The notes: generated from the sequence alone by a model not told the origin. A stretch of DNA of 64,000 nt from Leptodontidium sp. MPI-SDFR-AT-0119 (GCA_020726505.1 JAHLEZ010000008.1:806001-870000), one strand, 5' to 3'. Shown: positions 1 to 11,431, counted from the stretch's first letter. Translations and numbers: made by a program.

Positions 1-572
1 GTGCGGGTGCGGCTTGTGAGGGGTCTCGGGTGTGGGATGCAAGGGGTGAGTGGTGTTGTGGAAGGGTGAGTGAGCACTTGACTCAGTAAGCGAGAAGAAA
101 CAGAACGGCTGCGTGCATGAGAGGAGATGGGATGGAATGAACTTGGGAATTGTATTGAAACTAACTTGCTGTATTGTGATGTTTGTGAAAGTAGGCAAGC
201 AGACGTGGACTGATTGAGGGGCGGAATGATGTCTTTGATGCTTAAGTGGCTGGTTCCAATCGACTAATGTTTCCGACTTGGCGACCAGCATATGAGTATA
301 ATACATTTTGTTACAAGTTGAAATTGCAGTCATCTCTCTGACTGTATTGTGCCGAACCGAGGACCAAAAGGACCAAATCGTGGAAGGTCAAAGTTATTGA
401 CACCACATGCTACACAGCCGGGCCGTCGCGTGGCACTGGTGATTGAAAGACCTCAACATGCCTTCTCAAAGCCTGTCATCGGGATCGAAGTATCCAGGAA
501 AATAGGCCATCAAGGCTCCAAGACCTCTTCTCACACATATCAGCATTCCCGTAGTTCACGAACCAGCGAGTC
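1..572. other. Intergenic, nothing recognised
   Basis: Normal base composition. No ORF with coding character, tRNA or repeat was recognised. It lies downstream of the methyltransferase gene that ends at 573 on the minus strand, so it would hold that gene's 3' UTR. Confidence 0.5.
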
Positions 573-1936
573 TCAGACCCACGAAGACCGGCCAAACCCC
601 CCAGGCTCTTGTCTCGCTGTCCTCCTCGGCTGCCCCCTAAGCCTCTCATACTCCCCTTTGCTCAACCGTACCCTCTTTCGCGCTTTTCTGGCTGTAGTCG
701 CCTCTCTTCCCCGAGATCGCGCAAGCTCCTTAGAAACCTGGACCACATCCGGCTCATCCAGGCGCTCAACCACCCTCCTGTTAAGCTTGACCCGGTGTGC
801 CGGATGTTTGTCCGTCTCCTCGCGAAATAGAACAACAGTTCTGATCTTTCCCCTTCCTCGAATGCGAATCTCCCTTCCAGCCATCACCCTCACCTCCTCA
901 GCCCCATGATGACCTGGATCATCGCGCCAGATCTCAACACGATTTGTGACTCGTGGTGCGCGATGGTATGAAGTATAATTCATTTCGAATGCCAGTTCTG
1001 CGACCCGGATCGCCTGTGCCGCATCGCCTACTTCCATGACTAGGACTTGTGAGAGGTGGATCTGATGCAATCTGATAAGACGCCTGTAGAAAACATCTTG
1101 GTCCTTGTGACCCGGCACCAGCGCTAGTTTCGGCTCGTAATTCCTCACCGAGCGCGTCGTTTGCTTGTTGAATTCATCGCGGGAGATGTATGGCGGGTTG
1201 GAGATAATGATGTCGAATTGTCCTATGTTGTTTGGGAATTTTTCAAAGATATCCGCGATGCCGAACTGGACTTGTGGCGGGTGGGATGGTGTGTCTTCGA
1301 TGGCTGATTGGGGGATATGTCCAGCTTTGACATTGAGTGCTAGATTCTCTTTGGCGAGTGAGACGGCTTGTTTTGAGATATCCAGGCCGAAGATTTGGAG
1401 TTTGGGGAATTTGGTCGAGAGGAGCGAGTAGAGGAGTAAGGAGATACAACCGCTTCCTGAGCACAAATCCAGTATTCGAAGGCTTTGACTTAGCTCTTTG
1501 AATCGTCGCTTATCGGGATTGCTTTTTGAGACTTTTGATATGAGCTTGTGTGAGTTTGCGAGGTGGGCGAGGTAGGTGGTGTATGATTCTGTCTCCGGCC
1601 TGCTTCATGTCAGAGAAGTCACGTGAGGGCGGGTAGAAGAAAAGACACGAACCTTGGTATCAAAACACCTGGCCGACATTTGATATCCAGTTCTCCAAAG
1701 GGTTGTGAGCCGAGGATGTATTGTAAAGGTTCACCTCTTGACCGCCGTTGACATAGCCTCAGGAGCCTTTGGCGATTCTCGTCGGGAGATGTTGATTTGA
1801 AGCTTTGGACGTGTTCTCTTAGCCAGCGCAACTCATTGCTTGCTGATTCGAGGGTTCTGGCGCCACGAAGGACGAGTGGAAGGAGCTCGGATTTATTGTA
1901 GGCTTGTAATAGGAGGGAGGTTGAAAGTCGAGGCAT
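573..1936 (-). CDS. HemK/PrmC-like protein-(glutamine-N5) methyltransferase, 2 exons
   Basis: Role from family knowledge: SAM-dependent methylation of the glutamine in the GGQ motif of a release factor. The N-terminal helical domain before the catalytic domain is like PrmC and yeast Mtq1 (mitochondrial), not the shorter Mtq2. Seen: exon 1 is 1936-1653 (start MPRLST), a 53-bp intron is 1652-1600 (GTTCGT...CAG), and exon 2 is 1599-573, giving 436 aa. Splicing creates the family motif IPRPETE exactly across the junction, which fixes the intron. Next come the SAM-binding LDLCSGSGC stretch and the catalytic NPPY motif (SNPPYIS). After the usual end of the fold (near TVVLFR) there is an Arg-rich tail of about 80 residues that I cannot match to the family; an unseen intron or an earlier end is possible. 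Confidence 0.88.
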
Positions 1937-4550
1937 TTGAAAATTGAGTGGTCACGGGATAGGGGGAACCTTTTTGGGAAAGAGCCGTGCCTGGGCGAAG
2001 GTAGAAAAGCAATCATAACATATTAGCGTTTGAAGTCGAAAAAATTAGTAGATAGTGATTTTGCGAATCGAATGAAGCTGGATAGTTTGACTGCTGCGTT
2101 GGATCAGAATTCGATGTTTTATGTTCGAGGCTCGAGATTTCGATGTTCGGGCGGAAAAGCTTTCTGCCGGGGCGTGACTTGCCAAGACCAACGAAATCAA
2201 ACCAGATCAGATAAGGTTACTAGGATGACGAAAGTATTTTCTTCCAACTTCACGCATCAACTTCGGCTAGTATTTCTTTCAGGCTTCCATGTTTGAAAAT
2301 AAATATTGTGATTTAAGACGTCCTCCCTTCAGATGGCCTAGGAGTACATTATTTTCAAGCACCACAAGTTTCGGAGGTAATTCCTCCCCACCCCCCCCCG
2401 TCCAGACTTTCGGGTGCAGCTCAACTCACATAATCCAAATCCCACAGGTAGTAGGAAGTATTAACGTACTTCCCTTCTGTTGGTAAGAGATCCCGAGACA
2501 ACTAACATGGATACCTTATCCGCAAATAACAAAACCTCTCCGTTTGTATCCTCCCTAGCTTCGGGCCAGTGCAGTGCTTGGAGGTCTCAATTCGCGGCAG
2601 ACTCCTATCCCAACACAAAAAGTTGAGCAAACAAAACGCACAGCTTCTCTAGGAACCGTGATTTTCAAGTTGCTTTTATCTATCTAGCCAGGCTAGTTCC
2701 CGTGCATCCGGCGGTTGTGTCCGAGCAGTCCAATTCGGAGGAAGGAAGGGGGGTAGGAAGCTGGGACATGCGGAGGGTTCACCTTGGATCGCAGATCTTT
2801 GAGGGGATATGACCTGTGATCTTCTGGTTGAGGATGCGATTATTAGAAAGAGGAAAACAGCAAAGGGGCATCTGCAGAGTTGGACTCTGGTCGCAGAATC
2901 TGGACGTGTCTCGGCTGGAGGCATCTTCGACGGTATGGGTAATTGCTGCAGGACGCCTCATCAACCGTGCTCATCCGGTCCACACGATGTTTGCAGATGC
3001 AACTGAGGGTCTCCGAAGTCTGGCAAAGCACTCGTTTCTGAAGATTCACTATCCCGTTTGTTCCGGGGGTTGCAGTCGGTTCAGCAACTAGCCTCGGAAG
3101 ACGATATGAAGTATACTGGAAAATAAATGGGGGACAAACAAATGGCCTGGAATGGCCAGTCCAGTGTGAAAGGTCAAGTCTGTCCGGATAGTAAGGTCTT
3201 GAAATATTTTGACTCAATTGTGTGGATAGTCCCGTGTCCAATGGAGATGACGGAAGGCCCTCAGATGTCCCTGCAGATACCCGAATCATCTTGACGAGAG
3301 AACTTTAGTAGAAGCTGCGAAGTTCAGAGAGCTCGAGGGGAAGTGGACGTTGCTGATGCTTCGTTTGAGGAATTGTTCTCATATGAGCGGAATAGAACCT
3401 GCAGTCAGCTTGGGGTCCGCAAACATGCTCACCTGCTTTCCAGATCGCTCCAGGACGTCCGACCAAGAACCCGTCAAGGACTTACTGAAGTTCTACCAGA
3501 AGCTATTCGAAACATGCAACAACTCACATGGAAAGACATCGAGCATCTTCATAATCCGGGTGGATGTTGAGGAGAAGTACCCCTCATCTCCTTCAAATCG
3601 AACTCCTCCACATAGCTTCCCTCGGTACAAACCTAGAAACGTAATAGTAGCACAATCCAGCCACCCAGATCAGCCACTCAGGGTCTGTCTGCCGTGTTAC
3701 CTCGGAAGGTACTTCGGTATGTGAGAAAGGCAGGCAGGCTAGCTACATGATCTCTAACGTCCAGGCAGGTGACAGTGTCGGGGACCAAAATACCTTGGAA
3801 GGGTAGGTGGGCAGGTCTAGGCACAGCCGAGAGCAGCGTGTGATCCATGGTGCACGGCTCTCGATACGGAAGGACAAAGAATTAGATGATGTAACGTGGG
3901 GATCGAGAAGAAGAAAGGGAAGGCGGAAGGACAAAGGGGCAACCAAGAGTAGCAGCAGCCAAGCTATATTCCAAGAATTCGATTCTCTAACCACTTCTGC
4001 ATGTAGGCTACAAGCATGGCACGGGGCAGAACAGGGGAGTGGAGATCAATTGCGCCATTTGATACCAGTGGTAAGTATGATAGGCATCACATGCGTTGCA
4101 GGAAATGCAGCTGCAACACTAACCAGTTACCAAGGTAAGATCTTACTACTACGACTGTACTGTATCGGTGCTTTCCCATCTTCCCACCCCGGAGCTTTTC
4201 TCCCTGAAGACACGTTTGCTGTAACTGATAATTGATGCCTGCCATTCGTTGATACTCAGAAGGTTCCCCCACTCGCGGGAAGGAATGTACAAGTAAGTTT
4301 GAGCCTTGCACAGATCATACTGCCTGCACGGATGTCGATGTTGATGTCAACAGCTCCCACAGTAACTTGAGAAATAGGCCGCGACCGCGAAAGTGGGCAT
4401 TGCACAGCCACGGATAGCTTCACATTCTAACCAAGTACCAATCGGCTTTTGTTTTTGATTAAAGGTTAAACCGTATTCATATTTAGCCTGCATCTATCTG
4501 CATCTGCATCTGATCTGTGGCCCAGCTGAAGAGAGAAGGGGAGGCTGGAT
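1937..4550. other. Long intergenic region
   Basis: About 2.6 kb between divergent genes. Normal composition. Only short overlapping ORFs in all frames, without recognisable domains or coherent splice structure. A C-run lies near 2390-2398. It probably holds the methyltransferase promoter next to 1940-2100 and distal regulatory DNA of the grg-1-like gene. Confidence 0.45.
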
Positions 4551-5008
4551 CCTGAAAATTGGCTACAAAAGTATGACGTCGATTGTTTTGGAGGGGTAAC
4601 CGGCCTTAGCGAGCCAATAGCCACCCCCGCCTTTGACCCCGCTGACGTCGTACATATTTTGGAGCAAGCAAGCTGTGGCGCGGCTGTCTCAAAACAAACC
4701 CCCTCAATGAGTCTAGACGCTGCTTCGGGACAGCAAAAGGGGGTGGATAGAGGAAGAAGCCATTCCATTGCCTTTCACGAGCTTCACTCACAAGGCAAAA
4801 AACTAGGCAGCTATCGATTCATTCTAGTCCATTCCCGTCCATTCGCAACAACTACGTCACTGCTCGCTTGACGAAGCTAGAGCTTCAAAAGCTCCCTACT
4901 TAAGACCTCTCCTCTTCCTCCTTCAACACCCTTTTCTTCCATCAACAAATACACACACTTCTTCACACACAATCAAACCAAACAACAAACAAACCAAACT
5001 CAATCAAA
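4551..5008 (+). promoter_or_regulatory. Promoter and 5' UTR of the grg-1-like gene
   Basis: Seen: two CCCCGC hexamers (4625-4630 and 4637-4642), the complement of SYGGRG, the CreA/Mig1 carbon-repressor consensus. Two TGACGTCG sites lie near 4574 and 4643, close to a CRE-type TGACGTCA. An AAGGGG stress-type element lies near 4738. A long CT-rich pyrimidine tract spans 4903-4945, followed by an A/C-rich leader to the ATG; such tracts are common just upstream of transcription starts in strongly expressed fungal genes. No TATA box is evident. Binding is inferred from short motifs only, but CreA sites fit a gene class repressed by glucose. Confidence 0.5.
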
Positions 5009-5448
5009 ATGGAGACCATCAAGGTAAGCTACCTCTCCTCCCTCCTCCCATTTATCCCTGGAGCTTCACCTACCTTTGCATCTCAAGATCCCTTGGATTC
5101 TCCACCATCATCAACTTCAACAACATACTAACTCCTCTCCTACAGAACGCCGCCAACTACGTCTCTGAGACCGTCCAGGGAACTGGTGCTCAAGCTTCCA
5201 AGGAGGCTAACAAGCAAGTCGCTAAAGACTCCGATGCCAGTCTCGGTACGCGTGCCTCGGCCGCCAAGGATGCCGTCTCCGACAAGGTCGATCAAACCTC
5301 CCACGAGGGCAAGGCTGATCTCCACAAGGGTATGTTTACTTCTCCTTCATTCATTCTCCCCTCTATCCATCTCCCTTCCTTCACTATCTATTTTCTCACA
5401 TCTCCCCGAATCTATGCTGACTCCATCACAGAGGCTGCTAAGCACTAA
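5009..5448 (+). CDS. grg-1: Glucose-repressible protein Grg-1/Ccg-1 homologue, 3 exons
   Basis: A 71-aa hydrophilic protein starting METIK. Exon 1 is 5009-5023 (5 codons), intron 1 is 5024-5145 (GTAAGCT...CTACAG), exon 2 is 5146-5329, intron 2 is 5330-5431 (GTATGT...TCACAG), and exon 3 is 5432-5448 ending EAAKH. It matches the Neurospora grg-1/ccg-1 family pattern: NAANYV near the start, ASKEANK and VAKDS in the middle, then GTRASAAKDAV and DKVD. The family is known as small proteins strongly induced by glucose depletion and, in Neurospora, under clock control; the biochemical role is unsettled. No signal peptide or membrane segment. The AT-poor, C-rich third positions and the context CAAAATGG suggest high expression. 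The gene stands alone. Confidence 0.9.
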
Positions 5449-6832
5449 ACGATTCGTTCACGTTCAACAAACATACCTCATAACTGTACGATGATGGATG
5501 GGCTGGAGGCATGATTTCTTTTTCGGTGGATGACTGAATGAATGGACTGGTTGGGATGGATTAAGGGCGTCTGGATGGCCAGAACGGCTGAGCATCAATT
5601 GCATGGATGGATTTCATACCCGAATAGCATAGTTAATACCAGACTTTTGCCACCATTATCCTTTGACTTTTTGATGCTTTGTGATTGTGATTTTTAATGT
5701 TCTACTTTCATTTGGTACATTACACTTCCAGTTGGCATTTTGATCAACTACCTAGCTGTTGTTCTTATCGCCTCTAAAAGTAGTAGCAGTCCCCCGCCTT
5801 TCTCAATCATGGACTTCGCCAATACAATCCAACCAGACCTGGACACTACAATCCAACCAGGCCTGGACATCACTTCATCCAACATCAACCCAACAATCTC
5901 AACCCAATAATCTCCATAATATTCACACCTCCCTCATCTAGAACAAGAATCATCTCCCACTCCTGAGTACTCAACATCACCAAAGTCTATGCACCTCACC
6001 CTCAAAACCCATCCATCACCCGGCCATTACTATCCTCCTCTTGAATCTCGACTTGGGACTCAAATCTCATGTCTAATTCACATCCTCTTCCTGCTCCGAA
6101 GGATTCAGTATGCAGTTTTCTGTTCCACGCCTTTTACATTCTCGCTGCAGTGGGCTTGCTTTGAAAGTTGACCTGTATGTGAGTTGTTTTTACAGTTATT
6201 GATTCATTGAGTGATTGAGTTAGTTAGTCGGTGAGTTGGTATGCTATAGGAGACGATGGGGGTTTCGGGAGAGCGAGGTGGCTGTTGAGTACTGAGTGTT
6301 GGGATGGAAGTTGGAGGGAGATACCGAGAGGGCGCCCCTGCTGTCTGTAACGTATCTCGGTTGAGTACTTGTGTTGTTGCTGTTGTTGAAGATATTTCTG
6401 ACAGCTGTTTCGGTCTCTGCTTGTTTTCTTCTCCTCTGTAATTGGAAGGTGGGATTGGGGATTGATATTCTCAGCTTAGCCCAAAGCAGGGCAATGCATC
6501 ACACCCGAATTCCGAAGTTAAGTAGGAATCAAAAATGGTGATTTTTTTGTTCAAGTCACAGGTACTTAATAACGTCTGTCCCTGCGTCCCGAGACGCACC
6601 CTGTAACTAGACAAATCAGAGACGCTTTGAGTTTAAGCGACTTCAAATCTGTGAATATCTTACAATTTTCTATTCATTTTCATTTCAATGCATTATATGC
6701 CTCCCCCGAACACTCCTAAGTTACTAGTTCCGAAAATTATTATCGTATCGTTGCCGCCCCTTCAAATTTGTAAAGAACCTGCTTTTATGCTATTGTAGGA
6801 CCCGGCCAATTGCAACACCACAATTAAGCTTT
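5449..6832. other. 3' UTR and intergenic region
   Basis: Holds the grg-1-like 3' UTR (GGATGG-rich stretch 5490-5610), then AT-neutral DNA without a gene I can support. Around 6490-6530 a short stretch ending in CCGAAGTTAAG resembles part of a 5S rRNA, but the rest of a 5S gene is absent. Confidence 0.45.
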
Positions 6833-6928
6833 TTCACCCTTTAGATATGGATGTCCAGGTTTTGGTATAAGCTATTGCCACAATTGTGGCGGTCGGGGCG
6901 TGCCCTCTAATCAAGCGATCAAGGATTG

Positions 6929-6992
6929 TGGTAAGTGATACCCCTTCCTGCGGCAGAGCCACTTTTAGCGTCTTGGCGGCTACCCCACCAAA
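6929..6992 (+). repeat. Left inverted repeat of piggyBac-1
   Basis: Shares CCCTTC-TGCGGCA, CACTTTTAGCG, CTTGGCGG and CACCAAAAT blocks with the reverse complement of 8909-8984. Small indels separate the blocks. Confidence 0.8.
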
Positions 6993-7050
6993 ATGAAGGT
7001 AAACAAACCATGTAAACAAACTAAATAATTATCATTATTTTACACTCAAA

Positions 7051-8877
7051 ATGCCACCAAAAGCGATGCAACAAGTTGTGGCAGATTCCACAGATCCTGC
7101 TACTACACGCCCTAACTTAGAGCCAGTTACTAAGACTGGGTCCGGCTTTAAACCTATAGATTTACCCCCTTTTATGTCAACAGTTAATCTACCACTTAAC
7201 GTTAAACCTATTGACGCTTGGGAGCTGTTTTTATTGTTTTTTCCAGAGGATCAAATGCGGATAATATGTGATCATACAAATGCACGCAAAGACAAGGAGA
7301 TCCAGGACCGAAACGATGCAGCAAATATGTCCAAACATGCCCGGATCCGGGCTTGGAAGCCCATGACTATTGCCGAAGCCTATGGATACCTAGGAATACG
7401 TATTTATATGGGAATTCACGACGAAAACCAAACCCGGGATTACTAGAGGCCAGGTTCACCCTCATGGCCGGATCATCCGGTTACAGCTGTTATGAGCCTT
7501 CGGAGGTTTGAGGCGCTACACACAGCATTTAGGCTATGTACAGCTAATCCAGAGCATACGTTTGAAGCTGTTTTTAACCGGGTAAGCTATATATCTAATG
7601 ACCTGGGTATATTTCTAATAGTTCTTTAGCTAGAGCCTTTGAATACTCACATTTTGGAAACCTCTCGTAGGTTATGGACGCCTGGGAGAGATATCGCTGT
7701 GGATGAGGCTATGTCACGTTTCCAAGGCCGATCGAAGGATACATTAAAGATACCAGGAAAGCCGATTGATCGGGGATATAAGGTGTGGGTCCTGGCAGAT
7801 CAAGGATACTTCTTTGATTGGGTTTTCCACCGAAAAGGCACCAAAAAGAGCGATCCAGAGAGGGGTAGACTTGGCCCATGGAAGATCCACCAACCCAAGG
7901 CATTAGGAACCAACACTTCTTCCGCTGTTGTCGCACACTTAATGGAGAGGCTTCCAAACCATGGCAAAGGCAATGTTGTTTATCTAGACAACTTATTTAC
8001 AAATATCAAGCTCTTACGATATAGTAGAGAGCGTGGATGGGGGGCTACAGGCACGTGCACAGCAAAAAGTGGCATCCTCAAGCGTTTTGCTCAGATGAAA
8101 GCCGAAGATGCGAAGAAGGATACAATTCCTTGGGGAACCCTTTACACGGAAGCTACTGAAGACAACGAGATCAATATGATGGCGTGGAAAGACAATGCTT
8201 TGGTGCTCTCGATGTCCACTCATTCTGATGCTCTAAGGAAGGTAGAGGTCCTCCGGAAGCGACCTTTAGAGACCTCCTCTTCAGCCAAAACAGCACGTGT
8301 ACCCTTCGGAACGCATTCTCGCGCCTGGCTTGCAATTCCTGAGTACGAGAACGACTACAACCACCAAATGAACGCTGTGGATAGAGGGAATCAACTCAAG
8401 AAGCCAAATTCGCTGGAAATGCTATGTTTGCTAGGGGGCTATCAATCTTTGACCACGTGGGTGGAAGATACAGCTATTACAAACGCCTACTTACTCAGTT
8501 TCCATTCAGACGTGCCTCGGGCAGAGAAATGGACTGATCAGGTAGCCTTTAGAACAGAGATTATTACTAACTGTTTCAGAATTGGTACGGAGGGCCGCCA
8601 AAAGCGCAAATCAGCCGCAATTTCTTTGGTTGAAGATAATATAGAGTCAAAGCATTCTTTAGTCCGTATGGAGACGAAAAGGGGGTGTGTAGTATGTAAA
8701 GAAGAGGGTATTTCCCGGGTAGTCCGGAGGAAGGTTTTAGGGGAGCTTTCAACGAATATCCCACCAAATATCAAGGGATCCGGGTGTAGGAAAAGGTCTC
8801 TTTTTGGCTGTAAAGTCTGTATGGTCTCCCTATGTAAGGATAGCGATTGCTTTGCCCGGTATCATAACCTAGAATAG
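7051..8877 (+). pseudogene. piggyBac-like transposase, one premature TAG
   Basis: Family role: cut-and-paste transposase with a DDE/D RNase H-like domain. Seen: start MPPKAM. The reading frame is interrupted by TAG at 7444-7446, right after the conserved block ...MGIHDENQTRDY, where the family has Trp. A 48-bp in-frame intron (7582-7629, GTAAGC, branch TCTAATGAC, TTTAG) removes the second in-frame stop. Catalytic Asp candidates: VDEAMSRFQGR, VYLDNLFTN and MNAVDRGNQ. A Cys/His-rich C-terminal zinc-binding domain follows (CVVC...GCKVC...LCKDSDCF...YH), typical of piggyBac. TGG to TAG is a G-to-A change that lies in CpA context on the other strand, as RIP would make. Apart from this codon the frame looks intact, so inactivation may be recent. 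Confidence 0.85.
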
Positions 8878-8908
8878 AGATGTTGTGGTAGAAGTCTGAA
8901 TCCCCTCG

Positions 8909-8984
8909 ATTTTTGGTGAGGGAAATGTCCGCCAAGGCGCTAAAAGTGGCAACCGAAATGCCGCACGAAGGGATAGTAACCTCG
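8909..8984 (-). repeat. Right inverted repeat of piggyBac-1
   Basis: Reverse complement of the left repeat at 6929-6992 with short indels. It starts about 30 bp after the transposase stop. Confidence 0.8.
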
Positions 8985-9022
8985 GTAAAATTCTAATAGA
9001 ATTTGCGGCTAAATGGGTAACT

Positions 9023-9594
9023 GCGATATTTAAGCAAAAAGTGGCCTATGCGGAGCTAACAAAATCCGCGGCCCTTCCTGGGGAAATGCTTCAAATTTCC
9101 GACTTTGCCCTTCCGGCTTTCACTTTTTCTCTCTTTGCGCTCTGCCTAGAACGAAGCTCTTTGAATTCCAGCCAAAGGCTCCAGAGGGAATCCGCTCCCA
9201 TTGCAAAATTGCTGACGAATTCGAAGATGACCTCATGGATGACTGCGTCCTTAAAAGGTCGAAAGACTGAGAGAAGCTCGGTATCAACACGCAAGACAAC
9301 GATGGCTTAGCATAGATGTTGAGACCTGTTTAGATGGTGACAATATAGCACGATGGGACAAGCACGGCGATAAGGTGGCAACACTTCCTAAGACACAGAA
9401 TAAAGGTACGACCGTGGCAGGCATAAGGGTGGCGAGCACAATGGTGAAGAAAGGTACAATCAACCACATGAAAACCAACGAAGATTAAAATTAACTCTAC
9501 TTAGTTTGAGAGCCATTCTGGAAAGAATATATTTCCTAATTTAATGCCGAAACCCAGACCAATCAATTTCCTTATCATATTTTCCTTCACAAGC
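9023..9594. other. Intergenic between piggyBac-1 and the DnaJ gene
   Basis: Normal composition. A minus-strand open stretch at 9091-9294 (67 aa, charged, aromatic) has a protein-like look, but no domain or splice context was found. Nothing else recognised. Confidence 0.4.
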
Positions 9595-10925
9595 CTAGTA
9601 ATAGTCGTCGTAAAAAAAATCCTGGTTTGGGGCTCTTCGATTCGTCCTCGCTGCATTACGCGGTATCCTCCGCCGTATCGCACCTTGACATTTCGGACAC
9701 GCCTTCATACTACAGCCCGGGCACTGCAGCAGATAAGTCCAAATGTCATTGCACTCTGGGCATGCTGTACGACCTTGCACTTTTGACTACTAGCTGTTGT
9801 GCTGGCAGGTTGATGTAGAAGCCTGGCGAGTGCTTCCCTCGGCTGTAAAGAGGTATTCGGGGCGATTGAAATGTGCGTCTTGTTCCCGGCGTTTTTGAGC
9901 TTCATCAGCAAGAATCTTTTGCCACTTCCTGGCATGTTCCTCTTGTCGTTCCTGCGCTGCTGCTCGCTCCTCAGCCTGTTGTTTTCTGAACGCCTCTGCC
10001 GCTTCCCGCTCCCGTTTCTCCCGCTGCTCCTGCTGCTGTTTCCAACTCTTTGCTATTCTCTCTCTCTCCACCCTCTCCCTCTCTTGCCTCTCCCAAGTTT
10101 CTCTGGCCCGTATCCTATCTTGAATCACGCGTATCTTCCCATCCTCGACCAGATCTGCAGCATCCACCTCCTCCTTTGCCTTTCTCAATAGGCTTTCCTC
10201 TTCCTTTAAGTCCGCTTTCTTTAACCACAGTCGCCTCTCCTTCATATCTTTCTCAATTTTTCTCTCCTGCCTCTCTCTGTCCTTGCGTGCTTTCTCCTCC
10301 TCACTGTCTTCTGCCTTCTTGTATATTGGTGACAACAACCAATTTCCCCAGCTATTCTTCTGTGCTTCTCGCGCCGCCTCAGCAGCTATAATACTATCCA
10401 AATTCTTTATTTCTTGCTCCAACCGCCGAATATTTCTCTGCAACTCGAGGATCGACGAGTTGAAGGAATTTCTCTTGGTCCACCATCGTGCACCACGTTC
10501 TTGCTTCGACTTTTGAAGTGCGGCAATTTGCGCTGCTTCGCTGAGTGCTTCTGATTGCGGGGTCGAAGCAGGAGGCGGACGAGGTGTCTGTGTGGTTTGA
10601 GGAGAAGGGCGACTTCGTGTTATGGAGGGGTAGATGAGGTCATAGTCTCGGCGTTTGCTTTCGTCCTTCAATGTTGAGTAGGCTCTTCCGAGCTTCAATG
10701 TTGGAATTCAGCACACCACAATTTGGCGATTGGCAAGAGGATTAATTCAGCCCCGGAAACTTGACATACCAGTTGAAAAGCTTCAGTAGCATCGTGCTTG
10801 GCATTCCGATCCGGATGGAGCTTCAGCGCCAGCCGTCTATAAGATCGTACGATTAGCTCGGGTGCAGCAGTTTGCTGCACTTCAAGCACCACGTAATAAT
10901 CCTCTCTAATTGGTGCCGGCGCCAT
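9595..10925 (-). pseudogene. DnaJ-domain protein with coiled coil and C-terminal zinc ribbon; two in-frame TAG codons
   Basis: Hsp40-type co-chaperone: the J domain stimulates Hsp70 ATPase. Exon 1 is 10925-10770 (MAPAPIREDYYVVLEV, HPD motif in LALKLHPDRN). A 77-bp intron is 10769-10693 (GTATGT...GAAG), and exon 2 starts at 10692, giving FQLLGRAYSTLKDESKRRDYD across the junction. A long Lys/Glu/Arg-rich coiled coil follows (roughly residues 110-300). At 9792-9787 two adjacent TAG codons stop the frame. The same frame then continues with a four-Cys zinc-ribbon-like segment (CPEC...CPGCSMKACPKC) to a TAG at 9597-9595. No GT donor exists between the coiled coil and the stops, so an intron does not explain them. 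Either the protein really ends here, or TGG TGG became TAG TAG. I favour the latter because the downstream frame looks coding. Confidence 0.75.
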
Positions 10926-11183
10926 GCTTCAGCAAAATGTGTTCTCGGAAGGTTCTTGTCCAGTGTGCGTTTGCAAGAAGAATCAAACCTGCCTTATTGT
11001 AGAGCCTCATTGCTGCGACTGCCCATTTGTTGTCACTGCAGGTGAGGTCGCACTGCGCTTCCCGTGACTTCGAGAGGAAGTTTGAAGTCTGGTTGGCACG
11101 TGCCACGAATATCGGGACCCTTAGACAGAAGTGCGTGATACTAGCAAACCCTAGTAATTTTTACCTAGGCTAATGTACATTAC
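10926..11183. other. DnaJ promoter and edge of the AT-rich block
   Basis: Upstream DNA of the DnaJ gene. Composition changes from normal to RIP-like AT-rich between about 11,130 and 11,200. Confidence 0.5.
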
Positions 11184-11431
11184 TGTGAAGGAACGAAACC
11201 CAATAACCACACAATAAGAGAGGTTGCATATAGTGAGGTACGGGGAGAGATTCTAGGTTAGGAAATTGCAAATTAATGAAATATAAAGATATTATATATT
11301 TGAAGAGAGTAAAAAGTCAAAGGAGGAGAGGGGAAAAAGTTGTATTAAATAGAATTTATGAAAAGTGCTGTGGTGGGGAAGACTCTCGGTAGCTACTCTA
11401 TCACTTAACCGAACAGGCTCTTTTTATATAA
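11184..11431. repeat. LTR-C family copy, truncated by Gypsy-F LTR
   Basis: Starts TGTGAAGGAACGAAACCCAAT and aligns by eye with the LTR-C sequence at 24,241-24,248 plus 31,851 onward (for example GGAGATTCTAG and AAAGATAT.. blocks). It ends abruptly at the TGTTACG LTR at 11,432, leaving the last part missing. It is preceded by TTAC, as the other copy is. It carries no Copia-D insertion and so serves as the empty-site paralogue. Confidence 0.7.

Larger units (their letters stand above)
6833..9022 (+). mobile_element. piggyBac-superfamily DNA transposon (piggyBac-1), edges approximate
   Basis: The transposase coding region (7051-8877) is flanked by imperfect inverted sequences. The clearest pair is 6929-6992 and 8909-8984, sharing blocks such as CACTTTTAGCG and CTTGGCGG in opposite orientation. 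Farther out, CACCCTTTAG at 6835 and CTAAATGGGTAAC at 9009-9021 may be the outer ends, with TTAA sequences nearby (6823-6826, 9029-9032); piggyBac elements typically use TTAA. The exact termini and the target duplication are not certain. Base composition is normal, so this copy has largely escaped RIP, apart from one nonsense codon. Confidence 0.75.

Noticed and set aside
349..909. 186-aa plus-strand ORF
   Set aside because: Antisense to the well-supported methyltransferase exon and without coding features.
6485..6600. 5S rRNA-like stretch (CCGAAGTTAAG)
   Set aside because: Only about 25 bases resemble a 5S gene. The remaining internal control region and the 3' half are missing, and the motif is closer to non-ascomycete 5S sequences.
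9871..10516. Plus-strand Ser/Pro/Leu-rich ORFs over the DnaJ gene
   Set aside because: Shadows of the charged coiled-coil codons on the other strand.
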